Of a DNA stretch of 64,000 bases, positions 44,777-55,195 are shown in pieces. The notes under the pieces were generated by a model, which saw only the letters and a program-made list of their open reading frames with translations, ran no database searches and was not told the origin of the DNA. The DNA is from Agrobacterium tumefaciens. Lineage in GTDB: Bacteria; Pseudomonadota; Alphaproteobacteria; Rhizobiales; Rhizobiaceae. The position numbers were made by a program, and so were the translations under genes. The DNA lies in NCBI RefSeq assembly GCF_013318015.2, contig NZ_CP115841.1:682001-746000 (forward strand). The letters are read 5' to 3'. The number at the start of each line of letters is the position of its first letter. Position 1 is the stretch's first letter.

Positions 44777-45237
44777 GCGCGGTCGTCTTCCGGCGGCCAG
44801 AGCTTGGTGTCGTGGTCCGGGTGTTGGAAGGAGGTGATATCAGTCTCATCGACGCTCTGCTCGATTGCAGGTTTTGAAAACAGCTGCTCGATCCAGGGCA
44901 TGCGCTTGTGGATATTGACCTGCACCTGCGGTTCGATCCGCTCCGGATGATCGAAAGCGCCGATCGCGATCTCTACGCCGCCAGGATAATGGTAGGTCAG
45001 CGGCGTGCCGCATTTGTTGCAGAAGCCGCGATGGATTTTCGCAGATGAACGGAAGAGGGAAGGCTGGCCGCGCGTCCATGTCAGATGCGCCTGATCAGCG
45101 GTGACGAGTGCACCGAAGAAATTGCCGAAATGCTTCTGGCACATGCGGCAATGGCAAATGGAGGGGCGACCGATCTTGCCCGCATGAAACCGCACGGCGC
45201 CGCACTGGCAGCCGCCGGAAAAGCCTGTTTCGCTCAT
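44773..45237 (-). CDS. GFA/CENP-V domain protein, second copy
   Basis: A 154-residue paralogue with the same cysteine layout (GGCQCGAVRF, CHCRMCQK, GFCNKCGTPL) and the tail HPDHDTKLWPPE. It overlaps both neighbouring copies by four bases. The three copies differ clearly outside the metal motifs, so the duplication is old. Function unknown. Confidence 0.9.
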   Translation of the reverse strand: MSETGFSGGCQCGAVRFHAGKIGRPSICHCRMCQKHFGNFFGALVTADQAHLTWTRGQPSLFRSSAKIHRGFCNKCGTPLTYHYPGGVEIAIGAFDHPERIEPQVQVNIHKRMPWIEQLFSKPAIEQSVDETDITSFQHPDHDTKLWPPEDDRA

Positions 45238-45710
45238 CGTTTACTCTCCGGGGGCCAGCTCTCGGTGTCATGGTCGGGGTGCTGGTAGGAAACGAGGTTG
45301 GTCAGATAGTCGACCGAGGTCAGATCGTCTTCCGTTGGGACGGCGGGTAGCGTGTGGATGCTGTCGACGAAATCGATTTTGCGTTCCACGCCCCACTGAA
45401 TGGTGGGCGGCAAGGCGGCGGGATCGTCGAAAGCACCGGCCGCAACCGCCATGCCATCCGGCGCCTCATAGGTCAGCGGCGTGCCGCATTCGGGGCAGAA
45501 GCCGCGCTTGACGACGCTGGATGACTGGAAGCGCTTGGGTTCGCCACGCGTCCATTCGAATTCGACCTCACGCACCGAAACCAGCGGCGCATAATAGGCC
45601 CCGAAAGCCTTCTGGCACATGCGGCAATGACAGATGGAACTGTCCTTGAGATCGCCGGTCGCGCGGAACCGGATCGCGCCGCACTGGCATCCGCCGGTGT
45701 AGGTGGTCAT
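45234..45710 (-). CDS. GFA/CENP-V domain protein, first copy
   Basis: A 158-residue paralogue with GGCQCGAIRF, CHCRMCQK, GFCPECGTPL and the tail HPDHDTESWPPE. I start it at the ATG at 45710 with a GGAGAG site; that ATG overlaps the final stop of the broken DUF559 gene. The frame upstream to 45809 belongs to that gene's other reading frame. Confidence 0.9.
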   Translation of the reverse strand: MTTYTGGCQCGAIRFRATGDLKDSSICHCRMCQKAFGAYYAPLVSVREVEFEWTRGEPKRFQSSSVVKRGFCPECGTPLTYEAPDGMAVAAGAFDDPAALPPTIQWGVERKIDFVDSIHTLPAVPTEDDLTSVDYLTNLVSYQHPDHDTESWPPESKR

Positions 45711-46075
45711 GGTTGGCTCTCCTTTACCGTTCGGATAATGTGGAGACAGACATTGTCCATGTCTTTCACAACATCTTCGTTCCAGAGCCGCAGAACCCGC
45801 CAGCCACACTGCTCGAGCGTCTCCGTTCGTTGCCGATCATAGTCTGCCGCAGCATCTTCCGCATGCTAAAACCCGTCTAACTCGACAATGATCTTATGCG
45901 ACGGGCAGGCGAAATCAACGATGTATCCTGCGACAGGCAGCTGGCGTCTGAAAGACAGGCCTGCAAGACGATGGGCACGGACGGCGTTCCAGAACTTGAG
46001 TTCGGCGCCTGTCATGGCCTTGCGCATCTGCCGAGCATGTTCCCGATGTCGGGGCCTGACCTTGGCATGGGGCAT
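45707..46075 (-). pseudogene. DUF559 endonuclease-like gene interrupted by one TAG codon
   Basis: Reading from the ATG at 46075, the frame encodes a DUF559 (Vsr-like fold) protein: RKAMTGAELKFWNAVRAHRL, FRRQLPVAGYIVDFACPSH, KIIVELDGF. A TAG stop then falls at 45868-45866. The same frame continues without shift to a TGA at 45709, giving HAEDAAADYDRQRTETLEQ and GWRVLRLWNEDVVKDMDN, the normal DUF559 C-terminus. The family has ELDGxQH here, so the TAG most simply replaces a CAG glutamine. The final TGA overlaps the first GFA gene's ATG, as if once coupled to it. Confidence 0.85.
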
Positions 46076-46155
46076 TGGGATGCTCGCGACTTGAACGGTT
46101 GCCGCGCGATTGTAGCATGGTGTGGACGAAATCAAGGGCCTGTCGTGGGGCATCA

Positions 46156-46307
46156 CCCCCTCTGCCCTGCCGGGCATCTCCCCCTCAAGGGGGGAGATCG
46201 ACAAGCGGCTAGCACGCTGCCTATGGGATGCGCGGGGACTTATCGCACTAGCGCGCGGCATCTGATCTCCCCCCTTGAGGGGGAGATGCCCGGCAGGGCA
46301 GAGGGGG
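46156..46307. repeat. 152-bp rhizobial palindromic element, copy 1
   Basis: Two perfect 44-base arms (46156-46199 and 46264-46307) are inverted around 64 bases. Each arm contains CCCTCTGCCCTGCCGGGCAT and a smaller CTCCCCCTCAAGGGGGGAG palindrome. A second 152-bp copy lies at 61366-61517. The layout resembles rhizobial intergenic mosaic elements (RIME-like). It fills the gap between cysS and the DUF559 remnant. Confidence 0.8.
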
Positions 46308-46331
46308 TAAGTCCCAAGCCGCAGCAGCAAA

Positions 46332-47720
<1,389 letters not shown>

Positions 47721-47945
47721 GCGGGCGTTCCCTAAAGGCAGTCAATTGTCCTGGCCGGACCGTTTGTCTGTTGGACCTTGCGGGGAGACGAAAACGATCT
47801 GGCCGGTGGTGAACCAGCAAAAATTATTCAGCAGCAGGTGCAGATCGTTGTTTTCATGCCTTGCCTTATGGCGTGCCGGTGTTTCGCGGTCAAGCGTTTC
47901 TCGCAGGCGCCAGAAGCACCTTAAGAGACCGCCTTGACCAAAAGC

Positions 47946-48686
47946 CTATTCCGGCTGGCGGTAATCCAGGAATTTGCCTTCACGCACCACGAAGAGCTTG
48001 CCGGTTTCGGTAAGCTCAGGCGAGGCGAGTTGAACAATGGCGGCGGCAACTTCAGAAGGGTGCGGCACGTCTGCGGGGTCTTCGCCGGGCATGGCCTGGG
48101 CGCGCATGGCGGTGCGTGTCGCGCCGGGATTGATGCTGTTGATGCGCAGTGCGGTTTTATCGGTTTCCGCAGCCCAGGTCCGGGCAAGTGCCTCAACGGC
48201 GGCCTTGGAGGTGGAATAGACGCCCCAGAAGGGACGACAGCTATGGGCAGCACCCGAAGACAGGATCAACGCGCGCCCGGCATCCGATCGCAGGAGCAAC
48301 GGTTCGACCGAGCGGATCAGCCGCCATGTAGCTGTGACATTGATGGTCATGACCCTTTCGAAGACTTTCGCCTCGATATGGCCGACCGGCGAGATGACGC
48401 CGAGAACGCCGGCATTCGCGACCAGAATATCGAGCTTGCCCCAGCGCTCGAAGATATTGGCGCCCAGCGCATCGATGGCGTTCATGTCGGCGAGATCGAA
48501 GGGAACCAGCGTCGCGGTGCCGCCGACGGCCTTGATGGCGTCGTCCAGATCCTCGAGGCCGCCGACCGTGCGGGCGCAGGCAATGACATGCGCACCGGCC
48601 TTGGCAAGTTCCAGCGCCGTGAAATAGCCGATACCGCGCGACGCGCCGGTGACAAGCGCGATCCTGCCCTTGAGATTGATGGTCAT
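47946..48686 (-). CDS. Short-chain dehydrogenase/reductase
   Basis: A 246-residue classical SDR. The cofactor motif TGASRGIG is at 13-20, NAGV at 91-94, catalytic Ser144 (LSSGAAH) and Tyr157-x3-Lys161 (YSTSK). An NAD(P)-dependent oxidoreductase of unknown substrate. I use the ATG at 48686, directly after a strong GGAGGGGG; the frame extends to 48752. Confidence 0.92.
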   Translation of the reverse strand: MTINLKGRIALVTGASRGIGYFTALELAKAGAHVIACARTVGGLEDLDDAIKAVGGTATLVPFDLADMNAIDALGANIFERWGKLDILVANAGVLGVISPVGHIEAKVFERVMTINVTATWRLIRSVEPLLLRSDAGRALILSSGAAHSCRPFWGVYSTSKAAVEALARTWAAETDKTALRINSINPGATRTAMRAQAMPGEDPADVPHPSEVAAAIVQLASPELTETGKLFVVREGKFLDYRQPE

Positions 48687-48790
48687 TTTGCCCCCTCCGA
48701 AATTCATTCCGCTTGTTTTATGAAGCCCCTGACGCCAACCGCAAGCGATCAAAACGCCGAAGCGGGCACTGTTTCAATCGCCCGCCACAA

Positions 48791-48821
48791 AAAAGCGACC
48801 ACCGGAAGCCGGTGGCCGCTT
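48791..48821 (-). terminator. Rho-independent terminator after purF
   Basis: On the minus strand, AAGCGGCCACCGG pairs with CCGGTGGTCGCTT around a 3-base loop and is followed by TTTTTG, 16 bases past the purF stop. Confidence 0.85.
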
Positions 48822-48836
48822 GTTATTTCGAGATTA

Positions 48837-50330
48837 TCAGCCGTTGCTGGCCAGCACGGAAATCTTGCTGCCCATCGCCTCGCCGTTCTGGTCGAGAAGG
48901 CGCGTAGGGTAGTCGCCGGTAAAATAATGGTCCGTGAATTGCGGACGCGCATTGTTGCGGTTTTCGCCACCGACGGCGCGGTAAAGACCGTCGATCGACA
49001 GGAAGGCAAGCGAATCGGCGCCAATGAATTTCGCCATGGCGTCGACATCGGCATATTGGTTGGCGAGCAGCTTGTCGGCATCAGGCGTGTCGATGCCGTA
49101 GAAATCCGGATGGAAAATCATCGGGCTGGCAACGCGGATATGCACTTCTTTCGCGCCAGCTTCGCGGATCATCTGCACGATCTTCAATGAAGTCGTGCCG
49201 CGCACGATCGAATCATCCACCAGCACCACGCGCTTGCCTTCAATCATCGCCCGGTTGGCGGAATGCTTGAGCTTGACGCCAAAAGCGCGAATCTGCTGCG
49301 TCGGCTCGATGAAGGTACGGCCGACATAGTGGTTGCGGATGATTCCATATTCGAACGGAATACCGCTTTCCTGCGCAAAACCGAGCGCTGCCGGCGTGCC
49401 GCCATCGGGAACCGGAACGACAACGTCAGCTTCCAGCGGCGCTTCCTTGGCAAGGTTCATGCCCATGTTCTTGCGCGTCGTATAGACGTTGCGGCCGCCG
49501 ACGACGGAATCGGGGCGGGCGAAATAGACATATTCGAACAGGCAGAGACGCTCCGGCTGCGGCTTCGAAGGCTTGCGCGCATCGATGGTGATCGAACCAT
49601 CAGGCTGAATTTCGCAGATGATGACTTCGCCGTTTTCGACGTCACGCACGAATTTCGCGCCGATGATATCGAGAGCGCAGGTCTCCGAGCAGAAGATCGG
49701 CTTGCCGTCCAGCTCACCCATGACGAGTGGGCGGATGCCGATCGGGTCGCGGGCTGCGATCAGCTTGGTGCGGGTCATCGCCAGCATCGAATAGCCGCCT
49801 TCCATCTGGCGGATGGCGTCGATGAAACGGTCGGCAGTGGAGCTGTGACGCGAACGGGCGATGAGGTGCAGCACGACTTCGGTATCCGATGTCGACTGAC
49901 AGATGGCGCCGGTGGCGATGATCTGTCGGCGAAGCGTCAGGCCATTGGTGAAATTGCCGTTATGGGCAATCGAAATGCCGCCTTCTTCCAGCTCGGCAAA
50001 CAGTGGCTGCACGTTGCGCATCGCCACTTCGCCTGTCGTGGAGTAGCGGGTATGGCCAATCGCGATGGAGCCGGGCAGGCGGGCAAGAGTTGCCGGATCG
50101 GTATAATGATCGCCGACGAGGCCCATATGGCGTTCCTGATGGAAGCGCTTGCCATCGAACGAGACGATGCCTGCTGCCTCCTGGCCGCGATGCTGAAGCG
50201 CATGCAGGCCGAGTGCAGTCAGGGCGGAGGCATCGGCGTGGCCGAGAATGCCGAACACGCCGCACTCTTCGTGCAGCGTGTCGCCGTCGATCTCTTCATT
50301 GAAAGTGGAATGCGAAAGCGGCTCAATCAT
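48837..50330 (-). CDS. purF: Amidophosphoribosyltransferase
   Basis: PurF makes 5-phosphoribosylamine, the first committed step of purine synthesis. The 497-residue protein has an N-terminal propeptide of 22 residues before the nucleophile Cys23 (HEECGVFGI), so it is the processed class. The glutaminase domain shows GHTRYSTTG and HNGNFTNG, and the C-terminal domain has the PRPP motif VVLVDDSIVRGTTS. It follows cvpA by about 140 bases, the conserved cvpA-purF linkage. Confidence 0.97.
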   Translation of the reverse strand: MIEPLSHSTFNEEIDGDTLHEECGVFGILGHADASALTALGLHALQHRGQEAAGIVSFDGKRFHQERHMGLVGDHYTDPATLARLPGSIAIGHTRYSTTGEVAMRNVQPLFAELEEGGISIAHNGNFTNGLTLRRQIIATGAICQSTSDTEVVLHLIARSRHSSTADRFIDAIRQMEGGYSMLAMTRTKLIAARDPIGIRPLVMGELDGKPIFCSETCALDIIGAKFVRDVENGEVIICEIQPDGSITIDARKPSKPQPERLCLFEYVYFARPDSVVGGRNVYTTRKNMGMNLAKEAPLEADVVVPVPDGGTPAALGFAQESGIPFEYGIIRNHYVGRTFIEPTQQIRAFGVKLKHSANRAMIEGKRVVLVDDSIVRGTTSLKIVQMIREAGAKEVHIRVASPMIFHPDFYGIDTPDADKLLANQYADVDAMAKFIGADSLAFLSIDGLYRAVGGENRNNARPQFTDHYFTGDYPTRLLDQNGEAMGSKISVLASNG

Positions 50331-50468
50331 CCGGCTTGCCCTTGCTCTCTACCGAGAAAAACGAAAGACCTCTCCGGTGAGCTTGTCTCCCGGTCGGCCA
50401 GTCTGTGTCGTGCTTGATATTTAGCACAAATAGCGCGCCTTGCATGCATTGCAAGGCGCGACACTGTG

Positions 50469-51056
50469 TCAATTATTCGTTGCCGGCGGATTTGTCGCCG
50501 GTACATCTTCCGCAGGCGTCTGCGCGGCTGCCGGTTCCTGCGGTTTTCCGAGGATACGGGCGCGGATCTGCGGCTCTATATCGTCAGGCAGAACCGCTTC
50601 CAGCTTGCCCACCAGCCCGTCGAGGAAAGGCTTGGACTTGGCCTGGGTTACCCATTGCGGCTGCGTCTTCACATCCACCAGCCAGTTCCAGAAGGCAACC
50701 GCGACGACCAGCAAGAGAATGCCGCGCGCTGCGCCGAACAGGAAACCCAGCGTGCGATCCAGCGCACCGATGCGGCTGTCGATGATGAAATCGGCAATGC
50801 GCGAGGTGATGAAGGAAATGACGACAAGGGAAATGAGGAAGACGACGCCTGCCGAACCGGCGATGGCGATCTTGTCGTCATCGGTATAGTTGCGTGCATA
50901 GGGCAGCAGGATCGGGAAAAGATAATAGGCGGCGGCGACCGAACCGGCCCAGCTCGCGATGGACAGAATCTCGCGGGAAAAACCGCGCACCATCGCGAGA
51001 ATGGCGGAGAAAAGAACAACGGCGATGACGATGCCGTCGAAAATTGTAATGGGCAT
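50469..51056 (-). CDS. cvpA: CvpA-family membrane protein
   Basis: A 195-residue inner-membrane protein with four helices (about 5-25, 30-50, 65-85, 100-120) and the family segment FDGIVIAVVLFSAILAMVRGFSRE. The C-terminal tail is Pro/Ala-rich. CvpA was first linked to colicin V production in E. coli; a role in envelope homeostasis is more likely. Sits upstream of purF. Confidence 0.93.
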   Translation of the reverse strand: MPITIFDGIVIAVVLFSAILAMVRGFSREILSIASWAGSVAAAYYLFPILLPYARNYTDDDKIAIAGSAGVVFLISLVVISFITSRIADFIIDSRIGALDRTLGFLFGAARGILLLVVAVAFWNWLVDVKTQPQWVTQAKSKPFLDGLVGKLEAVLPDDIEPQIRARILGKPQEPAAAQTPAEDVPATNPPATNN

Positions 51057-51151
51057 ATACCAACTCCGGAGGTGCGACGCCCTGTCAGGCGCTGCCTTGC
51101 CAATTGTGCGATCCTCTTACACCACTGTTTCCCTTGGCGAAAGGATCAATC

Positions 51152-52552
51152 TTAGTCGTCCTCAACCTGTTTGAACCGGTTGCCGGAACCGGCGATGCGC
51201 GCCACGAGGTCCGGCAGGCTTTCTATTTCCGTCCAGCGCCCCTTGCCCGCTTTCGGCAATTCAGCCGAAGCAGACGGCAGAAGTGCGGCGGAGAAACCGA
51301 GTTTTTCAGCTTCTTTCAAACGCTGGCCCGTATGCGAGACGGGCCGTACCGCGCCCGACAGGCTGATCTCGCCGAAATAGACGCAATCGGCAGGCAGGGC
51401 AAGACCGGCAAGCGAGGAAACCAGCGCAGAAGCTATCGCCATATCCGCAGCCGGTTCGGAAATGCGGTATCCGCCGGCTACGTTCAGATAAACGTCGTGC
51501 TGACCGAGCTTCACGCCGCAATGGGCTTCCAGAACGGCAAGGATCATGGCGAGCCGCGAACTGTCCCAGCCGACCACGGCGCGGCGCGGCGTGCCGAGCG
51601 AGGTGGCCGCGACCAGCGCCTGCACCTCGACCAGAATGGGACGGGTGCCCTCCATGCCGGCAAAGACTGCGGCACCGGGAGATTTCTCATTGCGCTCGCC
51701 AAGGAACAGTTCGGACGGGTTGGAGACCTCGCGCAATCCGCGATCGGACATTTCAAACACGCCGATCTCGTCCGTCGGCCCGAAGCGGTTCTTGACGGTG
51801 CGCAGAATGCGGTAATGGTGGCCGCGGTCACCTTCGAAATAAAGCACGGCGTCGACCATGTGCTCCACCACGCGCGGACCGGCGATCTGGCCTTCCTTGG
51901 TCACATGGCCCACCAGAACCATGGTCGCGCCCGTCTGCTTGGCGTAACGGATCATCGCCTGCACGCCGGTGCGCACCTGCGTTACCGTGCCGGGAGCGGA
52001 ATCGGCCGTGTCGCTCCATAGCGTCTGGATGGAATCGATGATGACGAGATCGGGGCGTTTGCCCTCGGAAATCGTCGCCAGAATATCCTCGACATTGGTT
52101 TCTGCCGCCAGCAGCACGTCGGTTTCCGCCGCACCCAGCCGCTGGGCGCGCAGACGCACCTGCGCCACCGCTTCTTCGCCAGAAACATAGATGACGCGAT
52201 GTCCGCGCCGCGAAAGGGCAGCTGCCGCCTGCATCAGCAGGGTCGATTTGCCGATGCCGGGATCGCCGCCGATCAACACCGCCGAACCGCGCACGAAACC
52301 GCCACCGGTTGCCCGGTCCAGTTCGCTGATACCGGTCGGAATGCGCGGCGCCTCCTCGATCTCGCCCGAAAGCGCCGTGAGCGCGACCGCCCGGCCCTTT
52401 TTCGGCGTCTTGCCGGGGCCGGAGCCGATGCCGCCCATCGGATCTTCTTCGACGATGGTATTCCACTCGCCGCAGCCTTCGCATTTTCCCGCCCAGCGGG
52501 TATGAACCGTGCCGCAGTTCTGGCACACGAATTGGGTCTTGGCTTTGGCCAT
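51152..52552 (-). CDS. radA: DNA repair protein RadA
   Basis: A 466-residue RecA-like ATPase (a hexameric helicase) that promotes branch migration in recombination. It has the N-terminal zinc finger (Cys10, Cys13, Cys24, Cys27), Walker A GGDPGIGKST (95-104), the RadA-specific KNRFG motif (254-258) and a C-terminal Lon-like domain. A toxin-antitoxin remnant lies just upstream. Confidence 0.96.
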   Translation of the reverse strand: MAKAKTQFVCQNCGTVHTRWAGKCEGCGEWNTIVEEDPMGGIGSGPGKTPKKGRAVALTALSGEIEEAPRIPTGISELDRATGGGFVRGSAVLIGGDPGIGKSTLLMQAAAALSRRGHRVIYVSGEEAVAQVRLRAQRLGAAETDVLLAAETNVEDILATISEGKRPDLVIIDSIQTLWSDTADSAPGTVTQVRTGVQAMIRYAKQTGATMVLVGHVTKEGQIAGPRVVEHMVDAVLYFEGDRGHHYRILRTVKNRFGPTDEIGVFEMSDRGLREVSNPSELFLGERNEKSPGAAVFAGMEGTRPILVEVQALVAATSLGTPRRAVVGWDSSRLAMILAVLEAHCGVKLGQHDVYLNVAGGYRISEPAADMAIASALVSSLAGLALPADCVYFGEISLSGAVRPVSHTGQRLKEAEKLGFSAALLPSASAELPKAGKGRWTEIESLPDLVARIAGSGNRFKQVEDD

Positions 52553-52557
52553 CTATG

Positions 52558-52744
52558 TCAGTTTTCTTCTTGTTTGAAATCTTTGGCGGAATTGTCCTGG
52601 TGGCGGTGCAGCAAGCGCAGAACGGTTAGATCGGCCTCGTCAACGCGAAAAAAGATGACGCGCTCACGATAGGCAATACTGCGAAGCCCGGCCCATGGTC
52701 TTCGGCAAGATCGCGCCTTGCCCGCGTGGTCCAGATTGGGGATT
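52558..52744 (-). pseudogene. ParE-like toxin remnant
   Basis: The frame ending with TGA at 52558 encodes GLRSIAYRERVIFFRVDEAD and LTVLRLLHRHQDN, which matches the C-terminal third of ParE/RelE-type toxins (GLRS..YR..VIFYRV, ILRVLH). A different frame just upstream gives WTTRARRDLAE, typical of the ParE N-terminus. The middle of the toxin is missing and the two parts are out of frame, so the gene looks deleted and frameshifted. Confidence 0.62.
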
Positions 52745-52918
52745 TTAATGACCGGTCCCCGTTTTTTGCTGCACGGAAACGCGTTTGATATCGCTCAGGA
52801 AGTCGTCTTGTGAGGCATAGCGGTGAACCCGGCCGGCGTCCGCATCGCTATAGACACCCGCAGCCACCTGCTCGTCGATGAACCTTTCGTCCTGCTCGCT
52901 CAAATGGATTTCGGGCAT
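52745..52918 (-). pseudogene. ParD-like antitoxin ORF, probably damaged
   Basis: A 57-codon ORF with a strong AAAAGGAGATCGAA site before the ATG at 52918. The first half (MPEIHLSEQDERFIDEQVAAG, VYSDAD) matches the start of ParD/CopG-type antitoxins. The second half (AGRVHRYASQDDFLSDIKRV) does not continue the expected EVVR..LR helix, so the ORF is either altered or a different antitoxin type. It lies directly upstream of the ParE-like remnant in the expected antitoxin-toxin order. Confidence 0.6.
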
Positions 52919-52983
52919 TTCGATCTCCTTTTGTTCTCTTTTAGCACAGGTCGCTTCCGCTTTCCAAGAGCTAAAGACGTGGT

Positions 52984-54159
52984 TCAGTCGTCAGCCATCA
53001 GATATTGCCGCTCGTAGCGCAAACCAAGCCCCGTCAGCATTTCGTAACCGATGGAGCCGGCGGCGCGCGCCACCTCATCGAGCGGCACTTTCGGGCCGAA
53101 AAGCTCGATATAATCGCCGGTGCGGACAGCGTTTGCCGGTATGTCCGTGATGTCGAAAATGGTGAGATCCATGGTTACACGACCGGCGACCGGCGCCTTG
53201 TGGCCGTTGACTATGCCGTAAGCACCGCCATGGCCCATTTCGCGCAATGGAATGCCGGAACCGGAAAGCGACCGCTGGTATCCGTCCGCATAACCAACGG
53301 AAGCGATGGCAAGGCGGCTCGCCCGTTTCAGCAAATAGGTGCCGCCATAGCTGACTGTCTGGCCTTCGCCGGCCTCGCGAATCTGGATGATCCGCGCTTC
53401 GGCCTTTGCGACGGGCCGCATCGGGTTTGCCACATCGTTGATTGCCTCGCCGCCGTAAAGGGCAATGCCGGGGCGGGTGAGATCGAAATGATAATCCGGC
53501 CCCAGAAAGATTCCGGCAGAAGCGGAAAGGCTTGATTCGATTCCTTCGAAAGCGGCGCTAACCTTGCGGAATGATTCGAGCTGGACCTTATTCATGGGCG
53601 AAGACGGCGTGTCGGCGCAGGCGAGGTGGGAGAGCACCAGAACCGGATCGAAACTCGCAGGCCGGGTCACGTCGTCTGCCAGAAACAGCGCGTCGTCCAG
53701 CGGCAGGCCAAGCCGGTTGAAGCCGGTATCCACATGCAGCGCGCAGGGGTGTTCGCCGCGTTCGGCAACTGTCGCCATCCAGAAGGAGAGCTGTTCCTCC
53801 GAGGCCAGAACCGGCACGAGATCATTGTCGAAGACCTGACGCTCCTGGCCCTGCCAGATGCCTGACAGCACGAAGATGCGCGCTTCCGGTGCATAGGATC
53901 GCAAGGTCGCACCTTCGGACACCGTTGCCACGAAGAAGTCGCGTGCGCCGGCATGGTAGAGCGTCGCGCCGCAATCCTCGATACCGAGCCCGTAGGCATC
54001 TGCTTTCACGACAGCCGCCGTCCGCGCCTTGCCGGACCGCTTTTTCATGTCGCGCCAATTGTCGGCAAGCGCGCCGAGATCGACGGTCAGCCTCAGCGGC
54101 GCATGTTCGAAAGCGTCGGTTTCGTGTTCGGGAAATGTGTCTTCGAAGTCGTCTGTCAT
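52984..54159 (-). CDS. alr: Alanine racemase
   Basis: A 391-residue PLP enzyme that interconverts L- and D-alanine for peptidoglycan. The PLP lysine is Lys52 (AAVVKADAYGLG) and the opposite catalytic base is Tyr290 (ASVGYADGYQRS). The length is slightly above the norm because of an acidic N-terminal extension of about 20 residues (MTDDFEDTFPEHETDAFEHA). It diverges from the AraC-type regulator. Confidence 0.95.
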   Translation of the reverse strand: MTDDFEDTFPEHETDAFEHAPLRLTVDLGALADNWRDMKKRSGKARTAAVVKADAYGLGIEDCGATLYHAGARDFFVATVSEGATLRSYAPEARIFVLSGIWQGQERQVFDNDLVPVLASEEQLSFWMATVAERGEHPCALHVDTGFNRLGLPLDDALFLADDVTRPASFDPVLVLSHLACADTPSSPMNKVQLESFRKVSAAFEGIESSLSASAGIFLGPDYHFDLTRPGIALYGGEAINDVANPMRPVAKAEARIIQIREAGEGQTVSYGGTYLLKRASRLAIASVGYADGYQRSLSGSGIPLREMGHGGAYGIVNGHKAPVAGRVTMDLTIFDITDIPANAVRTGDYIELFGPKVPLDEVARAAGSIGYEMLTGLGLRYERQYLMADD

Positions 54160-54245
54160 GCCATGCGTCCGGTTGATTTGGAACCGGTTCGGACCCTAGC
54201 ACTTTTGTTCAAGACGGTAATGACCGATTGGTTTAAAGTCGTTCT

Positions 54246-55103
54246 ATGCACAATGTTTCGCAGGAACAGGCCATAGACGTCATGCCGGTTGCAGCGACGG
54301 AAACGACGCGTTTCTGGCGCGACCCACGTTTTAGCGGCATGGAATGTCTGAGCGCGACGTTCCTGACACATGAATATTCGCCGCACGCGCATGATACCTT
54401 CTCGATCGGCGCGATCGAAAGCGGCTCGCAGATTTCCACCATTCAGGGCACCAGGGAACAGACCGGGCCGGGGCATCTCTATCTCATCAATCCGGACGAG
54501 ATTCACGATGGTGCGCCGGGTGGCGGCGGTTATCGTTATCGGATGATCTATCCCGACGCATCGCTGCTGCGTGATATTATCGAGGATGTGACGGGCAGGG
54601 CTTTCCACGGAATGCCGTCCTTTCCAAGGTTTCTCCCGCGTGATCCGCAGATGGCCGCCGCTTTTCAGATGGCGCATCGCAGGCTGGAGGCCAAGTCCGG
54701 CGCTCTTGAGGCAGACGAGGGCATGTTCTCGGTTCTGGCGGCACTGTTCGGCAGGCATGGCAGCGCCATTATCCTGGCCGTTGAAACCCGCGAGAAGACG
54801 GCGGTCCATACCGCCCGCGACTATCTCTCCGATAATTACGAGACCGATATCGGCCTTGAGGAATTGGCGTCCATCGCTGGTCTCAGCCGCGCGCATCTCA
54901 TCCGGGCCTTCCGCAAGGAGTTCCACATCACCCCGCATGCCTATCTGACGGATGTGCGCATAAGGCGCGCGCGCCGTCTTCTGCGTTCCGGCGAAATGCC
55001 GGCCGAGGTGGCTGCGCTGTGCGGTTTTGCCGATCAGGCGCATTTTACGCGGCATTTCAAGGCGCGCACCGGCGTCACGCCGGGACAATTTCGGACGGCG
55101 TGA
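54246..55103 (+). CDS. AraC-family transcriptional regulator
   Basis: A 285-residue regulator with an N-terminal cupin-type AraC ligand domain (HEYSPHAHDTFSIGAIESG) and a C-terminal double helix-turn-helix (about 180-280). The latter contains LEELASIAGLSRAHLIRAFRKE and the second-HTH segment VAALCGFADQAHFTRHFKARTGVTPGQFR. The azlCD genes follow after 92 bases in the same direction, so it probably regulates them. Confidence 0.92.
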   Translation: MHNVSQEQAIDVMPVAATETTRFWRDPRFSGMECLSATFLTHEYSPHAHDTFSIGAIESGSQISTIQGTREQTGPGHLYLINPDEIHDGAPGGGGYRYRMIYPDASLLRDIIEDVTGRAFHGMPSFPRFLPRDPQMAAAFQMAHRRLEAKSGALEADEGMFSVLAALFGRHGSAIILAVETREKTAVHTARDYLSDNYETDIGLEELASIAGLSRAHLIRAFRKEFHITPHAYLTDVRIRRARRLLRSGEMPAEVAALCGFADQAHFTRHFKARTGVTPGQFRTA

Positions 55104-55195
55104 TTTTGGTGGCCATTCCGAAGCGCAACGTCACTTTCATTCAAGACTGGAAAAACTTGCAGGCGTAATCGCATGTCTCTGAAAAGGAGAATGCA

